Assembly (NCBI GenBank): GCA_040954595.2
Contig: CM082578.2
Location: 7,440,001 to 7,504,000 of the forward strand
Direction: 5' to 3'
Source: Balanoglossus misakiensis
Taxonomy: Eukaryota > Hemichordata
Length of the DNA stretch: 64,000 nt
Below, in pieces: positions 37,101-50,200 of this stretch; position 1 is the stretch's first letter, and each line of letters opens with the position of its first letter. The notes beneath the pieces are model-generated. The model worked only from the letters and a program-made list of their open reading frames with translations. It did not search any database and was not told where the DNA came from. The position numbers and the translations under genes are program-made.

Positions 37101-40100
37101 CAAAAGGAAGAATTCAACGAAGCGATATTGCTTCTGACATTACAAAAATATTGATACGCCCACTGGAAAACAAACAGCGAGGCCTTACCATCACTTCCAC
37201 TTATGAACTTGTATGTCCTTTGCGTGTTCTGCTTGGCCCAGTCATCTCTGTCATAACTACGTATTACCATAGCCGACATGCCGACGGTCATGTCCTCTCT
37301 GACATCTGTCGTATAGTATTGGTTGTACGGTCTCTTGCAAATTGGCTCGTTGTCGTTCAGGTCGTTGACCGTGACATCGACAGTGGCGATTGCCGTGCGG
37401 GCCGGATCCCCCTTATCAGACACTTTAATTTGCAACTCGTAACTGTGAAAGAAAAACAAAATACACGTGGACATTATTTCCCCTTCACTTATATTCTACT
37501 TTATTGTGATGGTGATGGTTGGTTAGTTGCCAAGTTGGGATGGTTGACCTTTTCCTTGATTGCTTGGCTGCTTGATTTCCCGACTGACTGACCGGCTGAT
37601 TGATTGATTGATTGATTGATCGATCGATTGATTGTGCTGGTGTCTAAACAACAGTGCAGTTGTTGTGCTCGGTAGCCTAGTTGCTATTTATAATTATTGT
37701 ATAATTGTTTGGTTTCATTGTACACGATGATCTGGAAAAAAAATAATGAAAACTATTCAAAACCATTCACATAAGGTGTTCGCTGTTTCCTCGTACGGAT
37801 CAGATATTCCCTTTGCAATTTTGCCAAAACTGACTGCATGAACATAAATTGCTTTGCTCATTGTTTTTCTTCATTAAAGATGAAATGGGTGTTTTTGCTT
37901 ACAACTTGATTTCCTCTCTATCCAGAGAAACGGTAGTAATCAATCTTCCGGAGTTTTCGTCAATATTGAAATGGCCCTCGTCGTCGCCGCCAATGATCGT
38001 GAAGAACGTTTCCCCATTGAGCCCTTCATCCGGGTCCGTGGCGGTGAAAACCCACAGCTCTTCATACATTGGCCCGTTCTCTTCGATGGTCAGCTCCACT
38101 GCGTTGGGCGTGATCAGGGGGTCGTTGTCGTTCACGTCGACCAGGTGGATTTCCACCGCGCAGAGCGCCGTGCGCTGGGGAATGCCGTTGTCGGTCACCT
38201 GGATCACCATGCTGTAGATTTCGTAGAGCTCCCTGTCGAGCATCGCCAGGGGAACCACGTCTCTGTCCGGCTCCAGGAGCAGATCGTTGTGCCCGATGCC
38301 AGCTACAACCGTGTACGTCAGGTCCGCATTGTCCCCCGCGTCGGGATCGCGAGCGTTCACAGTCGTCAGAATTGTCTCAATCGGTTTGGGGTTCTCGTTG
38401 ATGTAGATGATATCGATGGGTTTTTCACAGATGGGGTCATTGTCATTGACGTCGGTCAGGGTCACTGTCAGAATGAAGGAGTCTGCTTTGATGAGGGTGT
38501 CGTTCTCCGCTTTGTCATAGACGGTGATGTTGAGGTTGTACTCGTCCAGGAACTCGCGGTCCAGGTAGCCAGCTACCGTGATTTCGCCCGTGTCCTTGTT
38601 AATTTGGAAGCTGCCATCATTTCCCTCGGTGATCTTGTACTCCATTTCACCATGGATGCCGTAATCGTTATCCGAAGCAGCAGCGGTGTAAATGATGGAA
38701 CCGACGGCAATGTCCTCTGGGATAGCGACCGTGTCGGTGTTATCCGGAAATATGGGCTTGGCCTGGTTGATCGGCCGCACCGCAACCGTTACGATGGTGT
38801 AACCTCTCCTCACCGGGGTGCCCCTGTCGGCCGCTTCCAAGCGCAGTCTGTACGTGCTCGTCCTGTGCCACGCCAACAGGTTGAAGTTCCTCAACTCGTT
38901 CGCCGTGAACGTGAAATCGTTGTCGGTGTTTCCGCTGACGATTCTGTAGTCGAGCTGGGCGTTGGTGCCGGCGTCGGCGTCGGTCGCCGTCAGTGTCATG
39001 AACAGGGAATCGAGCGGGGCCGTCTCCATCACCGTGATGGAGTGCAGTCTCGGGGTGAACACGGGAGCGTTGTCGTTAACATCGGAGACGAATATGTCGA
39101 CGGTGGTGGTGTCATTCAGCTCGTCGCCGAACCTCTCCAGGCTGTCCTTGGCCATGACCTGCAAAGTGTACGAAGTCTTCGTCTCCCTGTCCAGCACGTC
39201 CACCGTGGACACGACACCCGAAAAGCGGTCAACGGTGAACTTGCGATCTTGGTTGCCACCGACGATCTCATAGCGTATCCTACTGTGCACGTGCTGGGGC
39301 TCATCAACGAGGTCTTCGGCGACCACCTGGATCACACTGGCTCCGGGAAGAGCATCTTCAGGAATGGCCTTGGTGTAGCCACCCGCCGGTTCAACGAACG
39401 TTGGCGGCTCTTCGTTGACAGGCAGTATCGTTACTGCCACCGTGCCCGTCGAGCTCAGCTGGGGAACGCCCAGGTCTTTCACTTCAACCGTCATGAAGTA
39501 GGACTTCGTATCCTCGAAGTCCAAGACGCCACTCACCACGATGTCGTCGGCAGATACACCGAAATGGCCGAGGTCATTCCCCGTCAGTATGGTCAGCACG
39601 TGGTCCGTGTTGGGCGAGCCGAGGTCATTGTCGACGACGTTCAAGGATGCCACAACGAAACCGTTCGGCTCGTCCTCCTTCACCGAAACAGCGTTCTGTA
39701 GCGGGTCGAAGTAGGGCACCTGGTCGTTGACGTCCGTTATCGTTACCCTCACGGTGGTAAGAGCAGTCTTCTCCTGCCCGGCAATGGCCAGATCAGTCGC
39801 CGTCACTTCCAGGTCGTACACGTCAATAGTTTCCCGGTCGAGGGCTCTCTTTACAAAGACTTCCCCGGTGGTAGAATCGATTTTAAAGGCATCGCCAACG
39901 TTCCCCCCAGTGATGGTGTACATCACAAGCCCGTCGTTAAGGGCGTCAGCATCCGTAGTCAGCACCGTCTCAACAGAGGTATCTGCGGCGGCGTCTTCGG
40001 GAACCGACGTCACGTAGACAGGCGGTATAAAAATCGGCGGGAACTCGTTCACGCCCTGCACGGAAACGGTTATCACCGCAGTGCCGAAGCTCAGCCCGTC

Positions 40101-43100
40101 TGACACGTGGATTGTCAGAACATAGGTATCGTTTGTCTCAGCATCGAGAACGTCATTGGTCAAAAGCATACCGGTCGAAGGGTCGATAGTGAACCTACCG
40201 TCTTCGTTGCCGGAGTTTATGCTGTAGGTGAAGTTGCTGCCTGCATCGCCGTCCATGCAATTAGGGCCAATGATCGGTGTGCCTATGTAACTGTCCTCAG
40301 GTACAAACCCCATATAGGCCACGGGGTCGCAATAAGGAATGTTGTCATTGGCGTCTGTTACGTCTATATTGACTGTCGTTGTACCGGTTCTTGCTGGTGA
40401 CCCGTTGTCCCGTGCTTCGACAACTAATTTATAGAACTGCACTGTTTCCCAGTCAAGCTTCTTCAGGATGGTAATCTCACCAGTTACTTCAATCAGATGG
40501 AATTTCTCGTCTTCATTGCCACTAGTTATGGTGTAATAAACTTCACCTACAGAATATAAATGATGGTACATGGTCAAAATTTGACATTGCTTCATACGCC
40601 AAAATGATGATTGAGCTTCAATCAACAATACATGGCAGAAATCCACCATCTTAAAACTGTGTCGACCCAAGAAGCTTTTTGTCTCCCAAGTAGGTAGCTA
40701 ACCCCAACTGACCGTTCTGATAATTGTAATGATAGATTTACAGAGTTAGGTATTCTCAATTTAAAGTTATTCTTACCATCTATCCCGGTGTCACTGTCAA
40801 GAGCATTCAGGTCAACGATGGTCACTCCTTCACTCAGTCCTTCGGAGGCAATGACAGGTATAGTGCTTGCGCCAAAGTCAGGGGTATATTCATTCATTCC
40901 TGAAAAATAAACAAGTAAAAACCATATCAAGTATTTGTAGTGCTAATTGCAGGAGAATTGACAATGTGAAGGATGTGTATATAGCCAGGTATCCTCTGCA
41001 AATGTTTTCCAATGACTGAAGATATTCTTGCATGTGAACACTTTGCATTATTTAGCATGTACATGTACGTGACTGTGCTGATCCTTTTTTTGCTTAATTG
41101 AAGTCTGTGATTGAAGGGAAGAAACAATGCTTTATTGCACAACTAAACGGAGATGGTGAAAGAAATCGCAAGGGACTCGTCACCACATCTGGGTGCTGGA
41201 TTGTTTGGTCTTACCTATGATGTCAACAACAACTGTGGCCGTCGATGACACAGGCGGAACACCACTGTCAACCACTCTGACTAGAAGCTGGAAAGACTCC
41301 TTCTGTTCAAAGTCTGGACTTGTGCGCACCACCACCTCTGGAAGGCTAGCGTCGGGAATCTCAAAGGTGTTGAAGTCGTTTCCATCCACGATGTAATAGT
41401 TAATTTGGCCACCCCCGCCGTCGTCGTTGCAGTTCAGCTGCCCGATGACAGTTGCCACCGGCGTGTTCTCTTGGCACAGCCAGGAGTAGAAATCGGGACT
41501 GCAGTAGGGATTCTCGTCGTTTTCGTCGATGAGGTTGATCGTCACCGTGGCAACATCCGTGGCAGTGTTGTCGGCCACTTGCACTTGTAAGGTGTAGACC
41601 GCCTTCGTTTCGGCGTCAAGAAAGTCGACCACCACGATGTCGCCAGTTACGGAGTCGATTCCGAATTTGCCATCGCTGCCGGACAGTATCGAATATGTCA
41701 AGATTCCGCCCTGTCCGTCGTCTGCATCGGTGGCAGAAACACGTAACACAGTTGTCCCGGATAGAGCGCTTTCAGAGACGGAATCGGTGTAACTTGCCGG
41801 CGAGAATACTGGGGCATGTTCATTGCTGAAGACCACGTTGATATATGCCGTTGCCGTGGCACTGAGAGACGGAACTCCATCGTCGACTGCTGTAAGACTC
41901 AGAGTATACGTGCTCTGTGTTTCTGCGTCCAAGTTCGTGTTGTCGGCCACGAATATTTCATTAGCTGCATTCACACCGAAGACACTGCCAGCGTTTCCAG
42001 CACTTATGCTGACAACCACGTTGTCACCATCCACATCAGACACCGTTAAAGGAACGACTACGAATGGTACAGCGGCCATTTCGTTGACGCTGCCAAAGTA
42101 GAGGTTTTGGCCAAACTCTGGCGGGTTGTTGACCCCAGGAAGAACATTAATGTTCAGGGCAATCGCATCCGTCTTCGTTCCAGGATTTGTACCCGTGTCT
42201 TCGGCCACCACGGTCAGGGAAAATGAGTCACCAGCATTGACCTTTGATATCAAGTGAATCTCACCCGTCTGGTGGTCGATGCGGAACTTTGAACTAGTCG
42301 GAAGGAAACTGAAATACACCTCTTCTCCGCTATCGATGTCAGAAGCAGCGACGGTCAAAACGACGTCGTTGACGGCCGTGGTGTCGAAGATGTCAATCGT
42401 GTGCACGGCTGGCAGGGCTATGACAGGGTCGAACTCGTTCACTGGGCCGACATTGACAGTGACAACGACTGTACTCGTCAGGGATGGCACGCCTCCGTCG
42501 TAAACATCCACGGTTATGCTGTGGCTTTCTCTGGTCTCGTAGTCGAGGATGCCAGAAAGCGAAAGTACACCCGCTGCATCGATTGAGAAAGGGGCGGGGG
42601 CTGGACTGCCGTCAACGTCAACGATGGCGTAGGAAATGGCCGCGTTCGCGCCGTCGTCGGCATCAGTGCACGTGGCGCCGATGTCCACCAGGGTGCCGGG
42701 AGGGTCGTCCTCGTCCGCGTTCACCAGCGTGTAAGCAGGCGTGCACAGAGGAGCATTGTCGTTGACGTCGGTGATCGTGAAGACAACATTCTGGGTGCTC
42801 GCTAACGCCGGGGTGCCGCGGTCTGTCACGGTGACTGTCACGGTGTGCGTCGCCAGTGGAAGCTCCCTGTCCAGCTTGTCCTTCACCCTGATCACCCCGG
42901 TCAGCTCGTCCACCATGAAGTACGTTCCCGGAGTGAGCGAGAAGAAGAACTTGCCATCAATGCCCAGGTCGCCATCGCTGGCTAACATCTGGTACACAGA
43001 CGTTCCAACGCCCGTGTCTTCTGGGATCGACGGCGTGTAAGGGGGGCCCGGCCCGATGAATATCGGTGTGTTGTCGTTGTCCGGCAACACCTCAATGGTG

Positions 43101-46100
43101 ACGTTGGCACCCGTCGACTTATAACCGGCACCCCCGTTCAGGTCACGTGCCTCGATGTACAAGCGAAAGATCTGAGTGGCCGGGTTGTCAAAGTCTAATG
43201 TTGCTGTTGTCGTTATAGTACCGGTACTGTCAATTGCGAACCATGGAAGGGGGTCAGGTTGGCCGCCTGTTGAGTGAAGATCAAGAGAGGAAAAGGGTCA
43301 GCCAGAACTATGTGGTGAAGATATTATTCAAACCTGTGCAAAAAATATCCTGATTACATCTTTCACAGGATAAGGTAATTTCATTTATTTACATCACAGT
43401 CATGCTATGAACATATACATCGAAGTTTACCTCCCATTGGCAGAAACGGTGCATAAAGACCGTCAATACACAACAAGCAAGAATTGGGTAACACAAACAC
43501 TTTACCTGTGATGACGTACTGAATATCACCATTAGGTGACACGAGGTCAGCGTCGGTTGCCGGGGCGGTAACTATGGTCTGTGCTGCTGGTAGTCCTTCT
43601 TGCACAGTTCCACTGTAGGTTAAAATGAAACAGGTGTCAGTGTGAATTGTGTGGTACGGAAGTGGTGTTAACATACACATGTACATGATTATGTTGGTGG
43701 AGAAGGATTTCACTTGTTCGATTGCATACGTTAACTTCTCAAGTACATCAGTATCACTGTCATACAGTATACGAATTTAATTGGCAAGACAGAACAGGAG
43801 AACAACTGTTTTAATTGGCATAACCGTTTGTCGGATCTAAGTTTCTTGACTGTGTTAACAATTTGTAATATATGACAGAGGGTGAACAGGATATTCACAG
43901 ATAATATCGACTGATTGACTTTTCATTTTTACAAAAAACACGCGCATAGTGGTACGAACGGAAGCGGTGGGGGATACACCACGACCTAAGACCGTGCGTA
44001 TGGACGTACGTTCACTTTTATAGTGGAAGAGTGGTATTCGACGACGGAATGCTGTAAGCGGGCGAACGCCGTATCTGTTACTCCCGCTTACCTGTAGATG
44101 CTTGAAGAAAACACGGGCGGATTGTCGTTCATGTCGTTCAGCGTCAGGGTTACGGTAGCAGTGACCGTATTGTCCGAATCTGAAGCCTCGACGGTGATTG
44201 TGTGGGAAGTGGCCGTTTCGTAGTCCAGGGACTCCACGAGGATGATGTCACCGTTCTGGTCGACGTCAAACTGTGGGCAAGCACAGGCGGCGGCGATTCT
44301 GTATGTCACCTGACCGTGCTCTGTCAGGGGCGAATCGGCATCCGTTGCCAGGACGGTGCCTATGGTGGCGTGAATTGCTATGTCTTCGTCTTGCGTGAAA
44401 GAGTAAATAGCTGTAGGACAAAATATTGTGAAATCTGTCACCATCAAACTTATGTTACAATCTCTCCAACTGATGACAAAACTTTCTTATTTGATTAGTT
44501 TGTGTCTCTTATGACCAGAAATTATGCAAAATTTTCCAGACAACGTGATATATATCTTTTCAAATTTTTGACTGGTCACGGATGATTCATTCATTCATTC
44601 ATTCATTCATTCATTCATTCATTCATTCATTCATTCATTCATTCATTCATTCATTCATCCATCCATCCATCCATCCATCCATCCATCCATCCATCCATCC
44701 ATCCATCCATCCATCCATCCATCCATTCATTCATTCATTCATTCATTCATTCATTCATTCATTCATTCATTCATTCATTCATTCACCAGTCCACCAAATA
44801 TATCTATATATCGAGATAATATCGATTGGTCAGCATTGTGGCACAAAGTACATTCGAGGTTTGGAACCAAAAAAGAGTGAAATGACTCACCAGATGGTTG
44901 AAACACAGGGGGGAATTCGTTCACCGGTAGGATGACCACTGTGCCTTCAACTGCAATCTGGTGAGCAGGTACTGCCAAGTCAGTTACAAAAACTTTCAGA
45001 CTGTACGAAGTTGGGTCAGCCTCAAAATCTCGTGCTGCAGTAAGTTGTATAACTCCGGCTGCAGTGACGGAGAATATTCCCCCATAATTGTTATCTAAAG
45101 TGTATATCAGCGTTGCGTCGGCGCTGTCGTCATCCGTGCAGGTCAGCGTGAAAACGTTGGGCGTCGTCTCCTCGTCGATGTTGACGACGAAACTCATGTC
45201 AGTGCACACGGGGACGTAGTCGTTCTCGTCGGTGATTGTGATCTTGGCCGTGCCAACCCCCGTACTCGTGGCGTCTTTGGCGCTGAGGGCGAGGTTGAAG
45301 ACTGTCGTACCAAGCGACTCGAAGTCGATGGCATTCTTCACTCTGATGTCCCCGTTTTCGTTGATGTAGAACAAGTCGTCGGTGTTGCCGCCGGTGATTT
45401 CGTAGACTATGAGCCCGTCGGGAGAATCGGGCGAATCTGGATCTGTAGCTGCGCAGCTGACAACCAGCTGGTCTATTACATCTGTTTCCGGGATGGATAC
45501 GTCACACGCTGGAGCAACCGGAAGCACGGGCGGGCCTTCATCTTGCGGCAGAACGGTGACAGTTATGTCTATATCCACGCTCTTTGGGGGTGCACCACCA
45601 TCTGCGACTTTCAATTCCAACTTATACTGGTGATTTGCATTTATCTCGTAATTAAGAGTAAAGCCAGCTTTATAAACAAAGAAAATATATTCTTTACATT
45701 AGATCATTGATTGAAAATGTTACTGAATTGGTTTCAGGCTCACATGTACCTACATGTACTATAATTGATCTCTCTCTCCCTCTCTCTGTCTCTGTCTGTA
45801 TAACCCTCTCTCTCTCTGTATCTGTCTCTCTCTCTCTCTGCATGTGTGGATCTGTCTCTCTCCGTCACGCAATAGGCGATGGTTTCAGGCTTATGTGATG
45901 TAATCATGATAATGGATTTCGAACTACTTACTCTTCAGCCTGACACCTGTCCCAGGGATCCATTCAAAAGCACCAGCCACAGGGTCAATCTCGGTCAAAG
46001 TGTAAGTCAGGTCACCATTTGGACTGGCATCTGGATCGGTGCACTGCAATTCATCTGAACCTCCCACGTTTGACACCACTGTCAGTGGAACTGTATTTGC

Positions 46101-47266
46101 GGGGAAAAATGGCGGTAAATTGAACACAATATTAATGTTGTTTGAATTGGTTGTTTGAATTGAATTGGAATTATTGGAATTGAAGATTTCAGGAAAATGA
46201 AGATTGATTTTCATGTACAATTGGACATTAAGTTTCTCTTTTGGCACTCTTTGCAAAATAAAATTCAAGATGATAAGATTCCAACAGGGAAGGCCATTCA
46301 ACTCACATGTATTTTCCAGAGCCTCTACGTTGAAGGCTGTTGCCAGGCACTGCGGTGTGTTGTCGTTGACGTCGTCGACGGTGACAGTCAAGGTGGCAGT
46401 GGCCGTCTGGCCGCCGCCGTCAGTGACCTTGAGTACAATCTGGTAGTTGTCCTCCACTTCTCTGTCCAATGGACTTGTCAAAATGATTTCACCAGTGTTT
46501 GGATCCAAGGCGAATTTTGTCATCCCGGATATGGGAACAGCTGCGTGTTCATAAAAATAATAATTAATGTAGACATTCAGAATGATGTAATTCAAACTTA
46601 CATACATGTAGATCTACTACTAGCCAAAGTGATAAATTTGGATTTTGTAATACACCTGCCACACTATTTTCTATATCGTTGAGAAGATAAATAAAACGTC
46701 CAATCACTAGCCGGTAAGAAGTATGTGCATACCTGATATTTTACTGTAAGACACGATACCATGAGGTGGCAAATCGCCATCGGCTGCGCTGGCGGAAGCG
46801 TCTGCGATCACTGTATCGACCGCTTGGTCTTCGAAAATAGTCTCTGAGAAATCGGCGAATGTCGGGATAAAGTCGTTGAAAGGCAGCAGGTTGACGGTGA
46901 GGGTCACGTATGTTGTATCCGTTCCACCGTCCGTGACAGTGATCTCCACCGGATAAACTCTGGCTACAGCGGGGTTGTCATAATCCAATGCTGTAATAAG
47001 ATTGGTTGAAATGATGAATATGTGTAAAATCCAAATTGTGTATATGAGACATATACTCGCATACATACATACATACATACATACATACATACATACATAC
47101 ATACATACATACATACATACATACATACATACATACATACATACATACATACATACATACATACATACATACATACATACATACATACATACATACATAC
47201 ATACATACATACATACATACATACATACATACATACATACATACATACATACATACATACATACAT

Positions 47267-47297
<31 letters not shown>

Positions 47298-50200
47298 TGA
47301 AGTGTGACTCACCGCCTGTTAATGTCACCACACCAGTACCGGCAACCACAGAAAATTCCGGGACTGGTACGGTGAGTGAGTATGTCAGAGGCAAACCGTC
47401 CGGATCTGTACAGTCAATATCTTCGACCTATTTCAAAGATGGAGTAAAGAAAACAATAAACGATTAAAAGGGGCCAAAAGACAGTGGCATTCACCATACA
47501 TTGTTTCTTTCGAGGTATACATGTACATCTAACAAATTCAGCCACAGTTATCATTTGAAGTTGAGATCTAGACAATCACAGGTTTTCTCAGGGTTGCCAC
47601 ACGAAAAATTGCACCACCAACATGAATAATCATTTGAAGACTGAGGCACGCCCTGTAAACAATATATCGACATAACCTTACGTAGATTAGGGGTGATTTT
47701 TATGCCTTTAACTAATACCATTTAATCAATTTCATTTTACATGGCAAAGTAAGATTTTCGTGTTCCATAGAATATCTTGTCTTACCAAAGCTCCTGCGGT
47801 GGCGACATTTTCCACAAGTTGAACCACTATACTTTCCGATGTGCAAACTATCGGGGCGTCTCCAATGACGTCATTAACGGTCACTGTGACGGTGGTAGTG
47901 GCGGAGCGTTTTGGACTGACTCCCTTGTCTTCGGCCAGGATGGTGAGGAGGACGGGACTTCCGGTTTCTTCGTAATCTACTTCGTTTTTCACCGTCACGG
48001 TACCGTTGACATTAATGGCGAAATTGTCATACAAATCGCCGTCTGAAAATAACAACAGTGTATCAGATTCAGTTCTCGGGAACGCGTCGGGATATGCACT
48101 TTTTTTAAAATTGTCAAGAATCAAGTCCGGATGGTTATCTTGAGATGTCGAAAGAATATCCTGACAACACTTACCGATGATTGAATATTCGACTTCTCCC
48201 TGGGGACCGATGTCTCCGTCTGTAGCAGTGATCGTAAACACGCTCGTTCCATAGGGTAGATCTTCGGTCGTCTGGACAACAAATGAGAAACTGTCATTTA
48301 ACACAACGCTCATTTGAAGAAACCTGCAATTTTATCTAAGCGCATGAAAATCACCTGACACATGGCACTGCAGGTACAATGTCTAGGTATACATATACTG
48401 TAAGATGAATGTGTATGATTGTGGACGCGTATTTTCCCATATAAAATCATTCTGTCACCACGATGTTGGTTTCACACTTATAGCGACAACTGCAGTAACT
48501 TTCACAATTTCATTTTTTTACATGTTCACATTTTCTTAAAATTGTGTGTGTTCTTACAGTTTCTTGTTCTACTCCAACATGTTGACATGCCCGGCACCCA
48601 GAATTCACAGATGTTCTTCACAGTGTATATACTAATACTTACAACGACTGTTGCAGGCACCGTAGCTCCAAACACAGGATCGTAATCATTCACGGGATCA
48701 ATAGTGATGTAAACTGTTGCCGTGGCAGTTTGTCCACCTGGCGCGGGGCCGTCGGCGATTGTCACGACGAGTGTGTAACTGTCGGGGTAGGTGACGGGGT
48801 CATCCGGGTCGATCTGGATCGGGTCCCTCAGCTCCAGCTGTTTGTTCGGGATGTCGAATTGGAACTGGCTGAGTCCCGGTGTGCCCAGCGGTAGGGTGGT
48901 GTCTCCTCCGAAAATCTGGAAGTCGAAGCTGGTGACCCCGGCGGAGTCGAGGTCAACCACGTCGAAATCCACCAGGACCGTCCCGGCGGTGGCGTCCTCC
49001 CTGACCACGACGGGCGCTATCGGTCCGATGGTCGGGGGATTGTCGTTGACGTCCTGCACGTTTATCACCACGTCGACCGTGCCGGACTTCTGCGGTGTGC
49101 CGGAGTCGCTGACTTTGCAGCGGAGCGTGTAGGTCTGCTGCGTCTCGTAATCCAGCTTGGCCTTCAGACTGATATCACCGGTGGCCGCACTCATTGAGAA
49201 TTTGGTCTGTCCACTCGTCGCTGTGATAAAGTATAGAAATGCAAAAGATAAACTCCGTGCCACATTTTCAAATTGCAACGTACGCTGTGCGAATTTCAGA
49301 ATTTCAAATCTGTTCTGATCGTCAGAAATCTAAGTACAGTATAACAGAAACAAAAAAACCCTATATGTTGCATAATTAAGTCGACGTCTACACCCGCGAC
49401 AACTTCCCTTCATGTCGATTGCTTACACCAGTCACGTGTATCAGAAAGGTGGCAAATGTACTCGTCCCTCCCTCCACCTTTCATAACCCACGTTTGACGA
49501 AACTTGTCGAAAACACTCACGCGAAAATGAAATGATCTGATAGACCAGTAGACCATCATCCCCTGCGTCCGCGTCATCTACAGGCAGAGTGAAAAACGGC
49601 GCGCCGATAGCCTGGTCCTCGGGCACAGGTACTGCAAATGGCGCACCGGGAAACGTAGGAGTAAACTCGTTTACGCCTTTGACCTGAAAGGAGAAAAACC
49701 CAACATTATCATGAACATTAGTTACAACTAGTAGTTGAAATTATTTCGACACTGTGTTGGCAATTTCATTTTATTCTATTTATCAGTTTTTTTCCCGTTC
49801 TGAACTAGAAGTTGTTATATTATTACTTCTGTTCAAGTTACCTAAAATTCATCATCACCAGGCTGTTAGTAAGTACGCCTGCTCAGGTAAACTATGGACT
49901 TTCTTGTCGTGACATTTTTTTCTGTGAAGTCGATAGGGCTTCCATAATGTTGAACGCCTCGTTATAATGTTTAGTATGTTTGTATTTTTCATGGATTCTG
50001 GCAAATTGATATATTGCTCGGCTTTGGAGTGTTACACTGATGAACTCAGATGACGTCGGCCACTATTAAAACCACCAAGCATGCTTTGGTGCACGGTATG
50101 CTGGAGCACATATGTGGAAACTCACATGGACTGAGACCTGGGCCGTGCTTGTTTTGCCGCCCGAATCTGTGGCCTTTACGGTTAAGATGTAAATGTCCGA

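Noticed and set aside
37971-39701. A 576-codon open frame on the plus strand opposite the EC21-29 exon of gene A
   Set aside because: It is antisense to a clear cadherin exon, its product is rich in Val/Asp/His/Arg from mirrored DVNDN codons, and gene B has no full-length equivalent.
44585-44784. CRISPR-like array
   Set aside because: It is a pure tetranucleotide array without spacers, in animal DNA.
44582-44935. Open frame of HSFI repeats
   Set aside because: It is a translation of the ATTC/ATCC microsatellite inside an intron.
46964-47394. Long open frames of YVCM or HTYI type
   Set aside because: They are translations of the (ATAC)n microsatellite, open in every frame because the repeat holds no stop.
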